This document shows, in pieces, positions 26,270-34,965 of a stretch of DNA of 64,000 nt (position 1 is the first letter of the stretch; the number at the start of each line of letters is the position of its first letter). Source of the DNA: Halogeometricum sp. S1BR25-6. Its GTDB lineage: Archaea > Halobacteriota > Halobacteria > Halobacteriales > Haloferacaceae. The translations under genes were made by a program, and so were the position numbers. Below the pieces are notes generated by a model. The model was not told the DNA's origin. It did no database searches and was given only the letters and a program-made list of their open reading frames with translations. The stretch is taken from the NCBI RefSeq assembly GCF_031624495.1, contig NZ_JAMQOP010000001.1:1178001-1242000 (forward strand), in the 5' to 3' direction.

Positions 26270-28456
26270 ATGGTCCTCGGCTACCTCCCTCTCGCCCTCG
26301 CCGTCCTGCTCTGCCTCCCGGTGGCGCTCTCACCGGTGAGTCCCCGCGCCGACCTGCTCCTCGCCCGCGTCTCGCTCCCCCTGTTCGGGCGGTACGTGAC
26401 GCGGGAGAACCCGCGGCGCCGGCGGCAGGAGAAATCGCTCCGCGCGGCGTTCATCGGCGGGAGCCACCGCATCTACGCCTCGAAGACGCTCCTGATGGCC
26501 GGGGTAGCGGGCGTCGCCGGGAGCGTCTTCGGCGTCTACCTCGCCGCCTTCCTCGTCCAGACGTTCGCCGTCTCCGCGGAGACGCTTCGCGCGGCGGTCC
26601 CCGGTCCGCTGTCGTTCGTGGCGTCGCTCGCGTCCGTCCCGGACCTCTCGTGGGCGCACCTGTTCGCCCTGCTGCTCGCCTCCAGCGCCACCGTCGGGGC
26701 GGCGATGGCGCTCGCGACGTACCTCGCGCGCTGGCAGTACCTCTCTCAGCGCGCGCGCGCCCGCCGCATCGAGATAGACGCGACGCTCCCGCAGACCATC
26801 GCGTTCGTCTACGCGCTCTCGCGGTCGGGAATGCCGTTCCAGACGGTGCTGGCGACGCTGACCGAAAACCAGCACGTCTACGGCGAGGCGACCCGGGAGT
26901 TCGGCGTCGCCGTCCGCGACGCGCAGACGTTCGGGACGGACCTGCCGTCGGCGCTCCAGCGGATGGCCGAGCGGACGCCGAGCCAGCGGCTCGAAGACTT
27001 CTCGCAGAACCTCACGAGCGTGCTCGCCAGCGGACAGAGCCTCTCGTCGTTTCTCCACGACCAGTACGACCGGTTCCAGGAGGAGTCGGAGGCCCGACAG
27101 GAGCAGTATCTCGAACTCCTGGCCACGTTCGCCGAGGCGTACGTCACCGTCCTCGTGGCGGGACCGCTGTTTTTCATCACCATCCTCGTCGTCGTCGGCC
27201 TCGTCATGCAGGACACGCTCCCGCTCATCCGCGTCGTCGGCTACCTGGGTATCCCGCTGGCGAGTACCGGCTTCGTCGTCTACGTCGACAGCGTCACCGA
27301 GTCGCTCCGCGGACCGGGCGGCGCGGACGGCGTCGACGTCGAGTCGCCGAAGGGCGAAACGTCCGCTGACCCGGCCGCAGGGCCGAAGGCCGCCCTCGGA
27401 CGCGGCGGGGACGGAACGGCCCCGCCGGCGGCCACCGACGGCGGCGCCGACGTCGCCGGCGACCGATGGCAGGCCAACCGCGAGCGACTGGCGGTGTACG
27501 ACCGCGTCTCGTCGGTGACGCGACTGCTCGCGCGGCCGACGCGGACGATGCTCGACGAACCGCTCACCACGCTGTTCGTGACCGTTCCGCTCGGTCTGCT
27601 CTGGGTCGCCCTCACGCTGGACGCGGGCGCCGCCGTCGACGCCCTCCGCGCGGCCGTCGCGCCGGGCGCCCAGGGGACGTGGTCGGCGTTCGCCGCCGTC
27701 GTCGACGGGCCGGTCGTCGAACTCGCTCTCCTCACGATGGCGGGCGTCACCGTCGCCTACGAGGTTCGAAAACGCCGCTTGACGGCGATAGAGCGGGAGA
27801 TGCCGGACTTCCTCGACCGGATGGCCAGCGTCAACGAGGCCGGAGTCACGGTCGTGAAGAGCCTCGAACGCCTCGCGAACAGCGACCTCGGGCCGCTCAC
27901 GGACGAACTCCGGCGAACGTGGCGCGACGTCCAGTGGGGCGCCTCCGTCCGGGAGGCGCTCCTCGGTTTCGACCGGCGGACGCGCGCGCCGACGGTGTCC
28001 CGCGCGGTGACGCTCATCACGAACGCCGTCGCCGCCAGCGGCGAGGTGGCGCCGGTGCTCCGCATCGCGGCCACCGAGGCGCAGGACGCCCGCCGCCTCC
28101 GTCGCGAACGCCGACAGGAGATGCTGACCTACCTCGTGGTCATCTACATCTCGTTTTTCGTCTTCCTCGGCATCGTCGTCGCCCTGACGCTCGCGTTCAT
28201 CCCGGCCGTCGAGGCGGCGAGTCAGTCGGCGGCAATCAGCAGCGGCGAGGTGCAGGGCGTCTCGACGGGCGTGTTCGCCGGACTCAGCACGGTCAACACC
28301 GGCGCGTACGAACTGCTGTTCTTTCACACGGCGTCGATTCAGGCCGTCTGCTCGGGTCTCATCGCCGGACAACTCGGCGAAGGCCGCGTCTTCGACGGGC
28401 TGAAACACGCCCTCGTCCTCCTCTCGCTGTCGTACGCGCTGTTTCTCTTCCTCTGA
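26270..28456 (+). CDS. type II secretion system F / TadC-type platform protein (PilC family)
   Basis: 728-residue polytopic membrane protein. Two T2SSF domains are recognisable by their soluble four-helix parts: YALSRSGMPFQTVLATL (about 180) and LDRMASVNEAGVTVVKSLERL (about 520), each followed by TM helices. A long central hydrophilic loop (about residues 345-410, rich in Gly, Ala, Asp, Pro) separates the halves. It forms the inner-membrane platform that converts ATPase motion into pilin insertion. Start codon follows directly on the ATPase stop. Confidence 0.92.
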   Translation: MVLGYLPLALAVLLCLPVALSPVSPRADLLLARVSLPLFGRYVTRENPRRRRQEKSLRAAFIGGSHRIYASKTLLMAGVAGVAGSVFGVYLAAFLVQTFAVSAETLRAAVPGPLSFVASLASVPDLSWAHLFALLLASSATVGAAMALATYLARWQYLSQRARARRIEIDATLPQTIAFVYALSRSGMPFQTVLATLTENQHVYGEATREFGVAVRDAQTFGTDLPSALQRMAERTPSQRLEDFSQNLTSVLASGQSLSSFLHDQYDRFQEESEARQEQYLELLATFAEAYVTVLVAGPLFFITILVVVGLVMQDTLPLIRVVGYLGIPLASTGFVVYVDSVTESLRGPGGADGVDVESPKGETSADPAAGPKAALGRGGDGTAPPAATDGGADVAGDRWQANRERLAVYDRVSSVTRLLARPTRTMLDEPLTTLFVTVPLGLLWVALTLDAGAAVDALRAAVAPGAQGTWSAFAAVVDGPVVELALLTMAGVTVAYEVRKRRLTAIEREMPDFLDRMASVNEAGVTVVKSLERLANSDLGPLTDELRRTWRDVQWGASVREALLGFDRRTRAPTVSRAVTLITNAVAASGEVAPVLRIAATEAQDARRLRRERRQEMLTYLVVIYISFFVFLGIVVALTLAFIPAVEAASQSAAISSGEVQGVSTGVFAGLSTVNTGAYELLFFHTASIQAVCSGLIAGQLGEGRVFDGLKHALVLLSLSYALFLFL

Positions 28457-28470
28457 GTCGGCTCTCCTAC

Positions 28471-28500
28471 CCTATCCTATCCTATCCTATCCTATCCTAT
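28471..28500. repeat. pentanucleotide microsatellite (CCTAT)6
   Basis: Six perfect CCTAT units, flanked by partial copies (CCTAC before, CCTG after), in the 96-base gap between the PilC-like gene and the methyltransferase. It is 14 bases after one stop codon and 52 bases before the next ATG, so length change would alter promoter spacing. Confidence 0.9.
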
Positions 28501-28552
28501 CCTGCCCGCGCCGAGTCGGGGACGATTTGTACGCCGCTCGCCTCCCTCGACC

Positions 28553-29275
28553 ATGAGCGGAGACGGAAGCGGCGAGTCGCGCGTCGGGGGCGACGAGGAA
28601 CTCCCCGCGGACGCCGAGGCGCCGCACGAGACGTACGACCGCATCGCGGAGCACTTCTCCTCGACGCGCGAGTACCCGTGGCCGGAGGTGCGGGAGTTCC
28701 TCGACGACCACGCGCCCGAGGCGACGCGCGCGGGCGAGACGTCCGAGCGCGACGGACCGACGCGGGGATTGGATATGGGGTGTGGTAACGGCCGACATTC
28801 GGAAGCGATGGCCGCGTTCGTCGACCGCGTGGTCGCCCTCGACGCGAGTCGCGGCCTCCTCGCCGAGGCCGGAGAGCGGGCCGTCGAGCGGGAGTTCGCG
28901 GCCGATTTGGTCCAGGGGGACGCCGCCTCGCTCCCCCTCCGCGACGACTGCGTCGCCGTGGCCGTCTACGTGGCGACGCTGCATCACCTCCGCCCGCGCG
29001 AGGCGCGCGTGGCCAGCCTCTCGGAACTCGCGCGAGTGCTCGTCCCCGGCGGGCGAGCGCTGGTCAGCGCGTGGTCGGTCGAGCACGACCGGTTCGACCA
29101 CGAGGAGGGGTTCGACACGACGGTGGACTGGACGCTCCCCGGCGGGGAGCGCGTCCCCCGCTACTACCACATCTACGACGCCGTGGAGTTCGCGGCCGAC
29201 GTAGAGGAATCGGCGCTCTCCGTCGTCGACTCGTTCGTCTCCAGCGGCAACTGCTACGCCGTCGTCGCGCCCTGA
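28553..29275 (+). CDS. class I SAM-dependent methyltransferase, Trm9/ALKBH8-like
   Basis: 240 residues. The opening TYDRIAEHFSSTREYPWPEV matches the tRNA wobble-uridine methyltransferase (Trm9/ABH8) signature. SAM motif I is LDMGCGNGRHSEAM, followed by VVALDASRGLL, and motif IV is the AVYVATLHHL region. A 20-residue acidic N-terminal extension is typical haloarchaeal padding. Proposed role: methylation of a modified wobble uridine or a related small-molecule carboxylate; the family assignment is stronger than the substrate. Confidence 0.83.
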   Translation: MSGDGSGESRVGGDEELPADAEAPHETYDRIAEHFSSTREYPWPEVREFLDDHAPEATRAGETSERDGPTRGLDMGCGNGRHSEAMAAFVDRVVALDASRGLLAEAGERAVEREFAADLVQGDAASLPLRDDCVAVAVYVATLHHLRPREARVASLSELARVLVPGGRALVSAWSVEHDRFDHEEGFDTTVDWTLPGGERVPRYYHIYDAVEFAADVEESALSVVDSFVSSGNCYAVVAP

Positions 29276-29397
29276 TCGCCGGGGAGCGACGGGGCGGAGC
29301 GGAGCGGAAAGCGCCCCGTGCTACCGCGGGACGGCTGGTCGCCTCGTCCGCACGCGTGCTTTGCGTTTAAGAAGGTTCGGCAGCAAGCGAGAGACAC

Positions 29398-30507
29398 ATG
29401 ACCGATATCGACGACGCGGAGGAGTACGAAGTCGCGGTGGTCGGCGGCGGTCCGGCGGGCCTGCAGGCGGCGCTGTACACGGCCCGACTGGGCCACGACA
29501 CCGTCGTCGTGAACCGCGGCGGCGGCCGCGCCGCGATGATGCTCGATACGCACAACGTCGTCGGCGTCACCGAGGACGTCTCGGGCAACGAGTTCCTCCA
29601 AACCGGGCGCGAGCAGATCCAGTCCTACGGCGCGGACTACGTGCAGGACCTGATCACCGAGGCGACGCGGCTAGACGACGGCCGGTTCCGCCTCGACGGC
29701 AACGAGGGGGCGTTCGTCGCCGACCGGGTCGTCCTCGGGATGGGATTCAACGACGAGCGGCCGGACCCGCCGCTCCCGCGGACGGGAAAGGGCCTGCACT
29801 ACTGTCTGCACTGCGACGCTTACATGTTCATCGACCGCCCGGTGTTCGTGATGGGCGCGGGCGAGTCGGCGGCCCACGTCGCCATGATCATGCTCAACTT
29901 CACCGACGAGGTGGACCTCCTCCTGCGCGGCGAGGACCCGCAGTGGAGCGAGGAGACCGACGAGCGACTCCGCGCGCACCCCGTCGACGTCGTCCACGAG
30001 GATATCGCGTCGATGACGAAGTCGGAGAACGGCTGGCTGGAGTCGTTCGAGTTCGAGGATGGGGAAGTTAGGAAGTACCGCGGCGGGTTCCCGATGTACG
30101 GGTCGAACTACAACACGGACCTCGCCGAGCAACTCGGCTGCGAGATAAACGACGACGGCACCGTCCCCGTCGACGACGACGGCGAGACGAGCGCCGAGGG
30201 CGTCTACGCCGTCGGCGACCTGACGCCCGGCCACAACCAGATTCCGGTCGCGATGGGCAAGGGCGCGCAGGCCGGCCTCGCCATCCACTACGAACTCCGC
30301 GAGTTCCCGCGGAGCCTCGACGAGATTCGCGAGGGCGGCGACGTCTCGCCCGACGAGGTTCCCGGCCTCGGTGACCGAATCCACGCCGCCGCCGAGGAGT
30401 ACGAGGAGGCGCGCGCGCCGCCCATCGAGTCCGAGTCAGACTCCGACTCCGACTCCGATTCCGAGTCGGCGTCCTCCGAGGCCGAACCCGCGGCCGACGA
30501 CGACTAG
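29398..30507 (+). CDS. thioredoxin reductase-like FAD/NAD(P)-dependent oxidoreductase
   Basis: 369-residue flavoprotein. FAD motif VVGGGPAGLQAALYTARLG at the N-terminus, redox-active-type CLHC in HYCLHCDAYMF (where TrxR has CATC), NAD(P) motif VFVMGAGESAAHVAM, and the C-terminal FAD motif GVYAVGDLTPGHNQIPVAMG. The final ~30 residues are a Ser/Asp/Glu low-complexity tail absent from standard TrxR. CxxC spacing is kept, so disulfide reduction is plausible. A TATA-like GCGTTTAAGAAG (29361-29372) lies 26-37 bases before the start. Confidence 0.88.
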   Translation: MTDIDDAEEYEVAVVGGGPAGLQAALYTARLGHDTVVVNRGGGRAAMMLDTHNVVGVTEDVSGNEFLQTGREQIQSYGADYVQDLITEATRLDDGRFRLDGNEGAFVADRVVLGMGFNDERPDPPLPRTGKGLHYCLHCDAYMFIDRPVFVMGAGESAAHVAMIMLNFTDEVDLLLRGEDPQWSEETDERLRAHPVDVVHEDIASMTKSENGWLESFEFEDGEVRKYRGGFPMYGSNYNTDLAEQLGCEINDDGTVPVDDDGETSAEGVYAVGDLTPGHNQIPVAMGKGAQAGLAIHYELREFPRSLDEIREGGDVSPDEVPGLGDRIHAAAEEYEEARAPPIESESDSDSDSDSESASSEAEPAADDD

Positions 30508-30551
30508 ACGGACCGAACGATTCAAGCGCGCGAGCCGTCGTGTACTCCCCG

Positions 30552-32072
30552 ATGAGCCAGACGGTCCGCGCCCCGTCCGACCGATCCCTCCGCGCGCGAC
30601 TGGCCGACGCGCTCGGCGCCCGGTTCGGCGTCGATACCCGCGCGCTGGCCGCGCTCCGAATATCGTTGGGGCTGCTGTTGCTGGCGGACCTCCTGCTCCG
30701 CGCTCGCCACCTCCGGGCGCTCTACACGGATTCGGGACTGGCCCCCCGAGCGGTGCTGGCCGGGCAGTATCCGGCGGTTCGTTACTCGATACACGCTCTC
30801 TCCGGGGCGGCGTGGTTTCAGGCGCTGCTCTTCGTCCTCGCCGGCCTCCTTGCGGCGTCGCTGCTCGCCGGCTATCGAACGCGAACGTCGACGGTGCTCT
30901 CGCTGATTCTCCTCGTCTCGCTGCACCTCCGCAACCCCGCCGCGCTGACCGGCGGCGACACCCTCCTCCGGCGACTGCTCCTGTGGGGGATGCTCCTCCC
31001 CCTCGGCGAGCGCTGGTCGCTCGACGCCCGCCGTCGCGAGGGCGCCCCCCGACGACGGCTAACGAGTGTAGCCGCCGCCGGACTGCTGTCGCAGGTCGTC
31101 CTCGTCTACGCGGTCAACGCCGCGCTCAAACACCGCGGCGACCTCTGGCTCCGCGGCGACGCGGTCCGCTACGTGTTCAGCCTCCAGCAGTTCTCCCTCC
31201 GCCTCGGGGACGCCCTGACGGCGTTTCCGTCGCTGCTCCGCGCGTTCGATTGGTTCTGGCTCGGTCTGGTGTCGCTCTCTCCACTGTTGGTGCTCTCGCG
31301 GGGACGCCTCCGGACGGCGCTGACGCTGATGTTCGCGGCGGCGCACCTTGGGATGCTCGCGACCCTGCGTCTCGGCCTCTTTCCGCTCGTCTCGCTCGCG
31401 GCGCTCCTCGTCTTCCTTCCCTCGCCGGTGTGGGACCGGGTCGAAACCGGAGTTCCGGCGTCGCTCGAACGTTCGGCGGCCCGAGTCGGCGACCGAGTTC
31501 GGAGCGTCGGTACGAGGGTCGGCGCGGGTGTCCGGCGACCGCCGCCGACCGTCAGCCGGTCGCTCTCGACGGTTCGTCGGGCGGGTCGCCGTCTCGTCCC
31601 CGTCGTCGCCGCGGCGCTCCTGACGTTCGCGCTCGTCTGGAACACCGTCGCCCTCGGCGCGGTGCCGCCGCCGGAGGAAGAGCCCGCGGGACTGGACCTC
31701 ACGCAGAGCCCTTGGAGCATGTTCGCGCCGACGCCGGCCACGGTGGACGGCTGGTACGTCGCCCCCGGCGAACTCGAATCCGGCGAGCGGGTGGACGCGT
31801 TCTACCGGTCGGCGCCGCTCGCGGGCGAACGACCGGAGACGCGGGCGATGTATCCGAGCGTCCGCTGGCGGAAGTACCTCGTCGACCTGCGCTACTCGGG
31901 CGACGAAGCGCGCCAACGGGCGTTCGCGTCGTACCTCTGCGAGCGCTGGAACCGAGCGCACGAAGACGATTTGGCGAGCCTGACGGTGTCGTACGTCGAA
32001 CAGCCGACCCGGCTCGACGGACCGGAGTCGACCCGTCGCGTCGAACTTCTGCAACACCAGTGTCGCGGGTGA
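30552..32072 (+). CDS. HTTM-domain (vitamin K-dependent gamma-carboxylase-like) membrane protein
   Basis: 506 residues from the ATG (a GTG four codons earlier is an alternative). TTCAAGCG at 30521-30528 sits about 27 bases upstream of the ATG, favouring this start. The N-terminal two thirds has about nine TM helices of the HTTM type: DTRALAALRISLGLLLLADLL, the YTDSGLAPR loop and LLLWGMLLPLGERWSLDA. The C-terminal soluble part carries SPWSMFAPTPATVDGWYV and RWRKYLVDLR. Family members are thought to act as membrane oxidases or carboxylases; the catalytic Lys of true gamma-carboxylase is not evident. Confidence 0.82.
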   Translation: MSQTVRAPSDRSLRARLADALGARFGVDTRALAALRISLGLLLLADLLLRARHLRALYTDSGLAPRAVLAGQYPAVRYSIHALSGAAWFQALLFVLAGLLAASLLAGYRTRTSTVLSLILLVSLHLRNPAALTGGDTLLRRLLLWGMLLPLGERWSLDARRREGAPRRRLTSVAAAGLLSQVVLVYAVNAALKHRGDLWLRGDAVRYVFSLQQFSLRLGDALTAFPSLLRAFDWFWLGLVSLSPLLVLSRGRLRTALTLMFAAAHLGMLATLRLGLFPLVSLAALLVFLPSPVWDRVETGVPASLERSAARVGDRVRSVGTRVGAGVRRPPPTVSRSLSTVRRAGRRLVPVVAAALLTFALVWNTVALGAVPPPEEEPAGLDLTQSPWSMFAPTPATVDGWYVAPGELESGERVDAFYRSAPLAGERPETRAMYPSVRWRKYLVDLRYSGDEARQRAFASYLCERWNRAHEDDLASLTVSYVEQPTRLDGPESTRRVELLQHQCRG

Positions 32073-32190
32073 ACCGCCGTCCCGCACGCGGGTTCGGACC
32101 GGCGCCCGTCGACGGACGCGAAGAGTAACATCCTTATCCCGGCGTCGAAAAGAGGGGAGTGAGCCTCGTTCGCCCCGGCCTCCGCGTCGG

Positions 32191-32325
32191 GTGAGCGCCG
32201 GTGTCGTCACCGAACGAAGTGAGGTGGCGGCCCGGCGCGAACGAGCGAAGCGAGTGAGCGAAGCGCGCCGGTGTTGAGACGGACGGAGTCCGTCGATGCA
32301 CGGTGCGAACGAGCAAAGCGAGTGA
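32191..32325. repeat. GCGAGCGAAGCGAGC-type palindromes and a tRNA-like 5' fragment upstream of tRNA-Gly
   Basis: GTGAGCGCCGGTG occurs at 32191-32203 and again at 32323-32335, where it forms the tRNA 5' end. Between them are near-copies of GAACGAGCGAAGCGAGTGAGC (about 32239 and 32307) and a shorter GAACGAAGTGAGG. GCGCCGG (32194-32200) pairs with CCGGCGC (32232-32238), closing a long hairpin with an inner CACC/GGTG stem. Confidence 0.6.
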
Positions 32326-32396
32326 GCGCCGGTGGTCTAGTGGTAGGACCTGAGCCTTCCAAGCTCATGGCCCGGGTTCAAATCCCGGCCGGCGCA
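32326..32396 (+). tRNA. tRNA-Gly (anticodon UCC)
   Basis: 71 bases, no intron. Acceptor stem GCGCCGG/CCGGCGC with discriminator A; D-arm region TGGTCTAGTGGTAGGACC; anticodon stem TGAGC/GCTCA around loop CTTCCAA (anticodon TCC); T-arm CCGGG-TTCAAAT-CCCGG. CCA is not encoded. Directly followed by a partial duplicate of its own 3' end (see 32440-32499). Confidence 0.96.
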
Positions 32397-32439
32397 TTCT
32401 GCGAGGAACGTACGTGACGAGCGAATGCGCCGCGAAGGG

Positions 32440-32499
32440 ATTTGAATCAGGGAGCGAGCGTAGCGAGCGACCGTGGTTCACCATCCCGGCCGGCGCATT
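32440..32499 (+). repeat. tRNA-Gly 3'-end duplicate with an inverted T-arm-like copy
   Basis: ATCCCGGCCGGCGCATT at 32483-32499 repeats the tRNA 3' end at 32382-32398 exactly; both are preceded by GGTTCA. About 45 bases before the second copy, GGGATTTGAATC resembles the same T-arm on the opposite strand, giving an imperfect inverted repeat around AGCGAGCGTAGCGAGCGA. It looks like an integration or recombination scar at the tRNA, or a processed tRNA-like hairpin. Confidence 0.65.
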
Positions 32500-32706
32500 T
32501 TCTGCCGACCGACGGAGCGAACACCGTCGGAGAGACTGGAACCCTGCGAATCGGAGCGCTCGAAACGAGTAGAGAGCCGTGAATCGATAGTTCTGTCCGG
32601 TTACCTCGTTCAACGCGTCGATAGCGAGATATACGCCTCCGCTCTGACCGGTGTCAGCCCCGTCTCGGCCACGAAGACTACGTCCCTCCGCACTCTCTCA
32701 TCGACC

Positions 32707-32877
32707 ATGGCTGGACTCGTACAACGAACCGCCCAGAGTATCGACGACATGTGGCAGTCGGTCTGGGGCGATTCGAGCACGGCGGAGAAAATCATCATCG
32801 CAATCATCCTCATCGTCACCGGACTAGCGATACCGGTCATCCCCATCGTCTGGTTAGCCCGCATCATCGCGCGGTAA
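32707..32877 (+). CDS. small single-TM membrane protein (56 aa)
   Basis: An amphipathic N-terminal half (VQRTAQSIDDMWQSVWGDS) is followed by one long hydrophobic segment with a Pro-containing middle (IIIAIILIVTGLAIPVIPIVWL) and a basic end. The open frame extends upstream to 32473, but the ATG at 32707 gives a compact product. No family recognised; an unknown small membrane protein. Confidence 0.55.
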   Translation: MAGLVQRTAQSIDDMWQSVWGDSSTAEKIIIAIILIVTGLAIPVIPIVWLARIIAR

Positions 32878-33150
32878 CTCGATTCGCCGGTTCCGGACTC
32901 GAATTCTCTCGACCGTACAGGAACGCGGCGACCAAGAACGCCACCCACAGCGGCCGCGCCGAGAATTTCGAGGAGTCGACGTCGACGAGCCGGTTGTTCA
33001 CGCGTCGAGAGTGTATCCGAATCGACAAAATCCGTCTCTCGCTCCGTCTAAAGCCACCGGTATCAGCGGAACCCCCCGACACCGACAGTACCGGTCAGTG
33101 TGGCTCCGAGCGGACCCCTCTTTCGCGTCACGACCCACAGTCGAAACACG

Positions 33151-33912
33151 ATGGAAGCTATCACCGAGAATCTCGACGGGAAGGCGGCACTGGTCACAGG
33201 CGCGTCTTCGGGCATCGGCGAGCAGACGGCGAAGGCGCTGGCCGAGTCGGGCGCGAGCGTCGCGCTGGCGGCACGGCGCGAGGACGAACTCCAGCAACTC
33301 GCCGACGAGATAGAGACCGAAGGCGGCGAGACGCTCGTCGTCCCCACGGACGTCACCGACGAGGACGACGTCGCGGAGATGGTCGACCGGACCCACGAGG
33401 AGTTCGGCAGCGTCGACGTGCTCGTCAACAACGCGGGCGTGATGCTGCTCGAACACGTCGAGGACGCCGACACCGACAACTTCCGACAGATGGTCGAGGT
33501 GAACCTGCTCGGCCTGATGGACGTCACGCACGAGGTGCTGCCCTACATGCAGGACCAGGGCGAGGGCCACATCGTGAACATCTCCTCCGTCGCGGGGCGG
33601 AAGGCGATGGCCGGCGGCGCCGGCTACAACGCGACGAAGTTCGGCGTCAACGGCTTCACCGAGGCGCTGCGACAGGAGGTCACTGGCGAGAACGACATCC
33701 GGACGACGCTCATCGAACCCGGGTTCGTCGAGACGGAACTCGCGGACCACATCCCCGACGACGAACAGCAGGAGCAGACCAAGGAGATGTACGAGGAGAT
33801 GGACGTCCTCCAACCCGAGGACATCGCTCGCTCCATCGCGTTCGCCGTCGGTCAGCCCACCCACGTCGACCTCAACGAACTCCTGATCCGACCGACCGGA
33901 CAGGAACTGTAG
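33151..33912 (+). CDS. short-chain dehydrogenase/reductase
   Basis: 253-residue classical SDR. Cofactor motif VTGASSGIGEQTA, the NNAG motif in VLVNNAGVML, the catalytic Ser in VNISSVAG and the YxxxK pair in GYNATKFGVNGF. An Arg pair after the second strand (AARREDEL) favours NADP(H). ATG at 33151 is chosen over 33100 because it places the motif at the standard distance. Substrate unknown. It closely resembles general bacterial/haloarchaeal YdfG/DltE-type oxidoreductases. Confidence 0.92.
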   Translation: MEAITENLDGKAALVTGASSGIGEQTAKALAESGASVALAARREDELQQLADEIETEGGETLVVPTDVTDEDDVAEMVDRTHEEFGSVDVLVNNAGVMLLEHVEDADTDNFRQMVEVNLLGLMDVTHEVLPYMQDQGEGHIVNISSVAGRKAMAGGAGYNATKFGVNGFTEALRQEVTGENDIRTTLIEPGFVETELADHIPDDEQQEQTKEMYEEMDVLQPEDIARSIAFAVGQPTHVDLNELLIRPTGQEL

Positions 33913-34022
33913 ACGGTCGCTCGCGGCGTCTCGAACGCGCCGGCGTCTTCGACCGAACGCGGAGAGAGTCGGACCAGCGAACGGCCGCGGCGTTCAAGCC
34001 CGCGGCAGCCGTGACGTGATGC

Positions 34023-34850
34023 GTGAGCGGGAAGAACCGGCTCCTCCGGGCGGTTCGTTCGAACCGAATCGCAGTCGCGCTTCGGACCGTCCGGCTGGAG
34101 GTCAAACGACAGAACGTCGCGCTCCTCGCGGGGAGCTTCGCCTACCACGCGCTCGTCTCGCTCCTCCCGCTCCTCTTCTTATTGTTCGTCGTGACCGGCG
34201 CGCTGTTGGACGAACCGATGGCCGTTTTCGTCGTCGAGAGAACCGAGCGCTACCTCACGCCCGGCCAGAGCGTCCTCGTCGCCGACGTCGTCACCGACGA
34301 CCAGAATCGCGTCCGCGCGTCGCTCCTGAGCGTCGGGGTCTTAGCGTGGAGCGCGCTCAAAGTGTTCAGACAGCTCGATGCGGCGTTCTCCGCGGTGTAC
34401 GGAACCACCGTCGACACCTCCGTCACGGACCAGGTTCGCGACGGAGCGGCGGCGCTCGCGGCCGTCGCGTTCGCCGTGCTCGTCTTCTACGGCGCGGAGG
34501 TGGCGTACGACGGGGTCCGCGGCGTGCCACTGGTCGGCTACGCCCGCGCGCTCTCGGTTTCGCTCGGCGCCTCGGTCGCCTTCTTTCCGCTCTACCGGCT
34601 CTTCCCGGACGTGGAGATGGGACCGCTCGAAGCCGTCCCCGGCGCGGTGCTAGCGGGCGTCGGGTGGACGGCCCTCCAGCGCCTGTTCACCGTCTACCTC
34701 TCGCTCACGGGAGAGTACCGAACGTACGGCGTGTTCGGCGGGTTCCTCCTGCTCGCACTGTGGCTCTACCTCGCCGGCCTCCTGCTCCTCGGCGGCGCCG
34801 TCGTCAACGCGGTGCTCGGCGGTCGAATCGGCCCGTCGGCCGAGGGGTAA
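34023..34850 (+). CDS. YihY/BrkB family membrane protein
   Basis: 275 residues with six hydrophobic segments. Family landmarks: NVALLAGSFAYHALVSLLPLLF in TM1, the LSVGVLAWSALKVFRQLDAAFSAVYG segment, and YGVFGGFLLLALWLYLAGLLLLGGAVVNAVL in the last two helices. Starts at GTG 34023, preceded by TTCAAGCC about 27-33 bases upstream (leaderless). Function of the family is unsettled (once misnamed RNase BN). Confidence 0.87.
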   Translation: MSGKNRLLRAVRSNRIAVALRTVRLEVKRQNVALLAGSFAYHALVSLLPLLFLLFVVTGALLDEPMAVFVVERTERYLTPGQSVLVADVVTDDQNRVRASLLSVGVLAWSALKVFRQLDAAFSAVYGTTVDTSVTDQVRDGAAALAAVAFAVLVFYGAEVAYDGVRGVPLVGYARALSVSLGASVAFFPLYRLFPDVEMGPLEAVPGAVLAGVGWTALQRLFTVYLSLTGEYRTYGVFGGFLLLALWLYLAGLLLLGGAVVNAVLGGRIGPSAEG

Positions 34851-34937
34851 CCCGCCCGCCTCGGCCGTCGCTCCGGTGCCGACTCCGTCCCCGACCGCCC
34901 GGTTGTACTCGAACTCTGACCAGTCCTCCGTCATTCA

Positions 34938-34944
34938 TTTATTT
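34938..34944 (+). promoter_or_regulatory. TATA box for the 58-aa membrane protein
   Basis: TTTATTT in a GC-rich background, centred about 25 bases upstream of the GTG at 34966; it fixes the start choice for a leaderless transcript. Confidence 0.6.
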
Positions 34945-34965
34945 CCTGACTGTCTGTCGGAAGCC

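Noticed and set aside
32864-33082. Possible 72-aa minus-strand gene with a hydrophobic segment (LWVAFLVAAFLYG)
   Set aside because: It overlaps the end of the small membrane gene at 32707-32877 and has no supporting promoter or natural N-terminus; it remains a weak possibility only.
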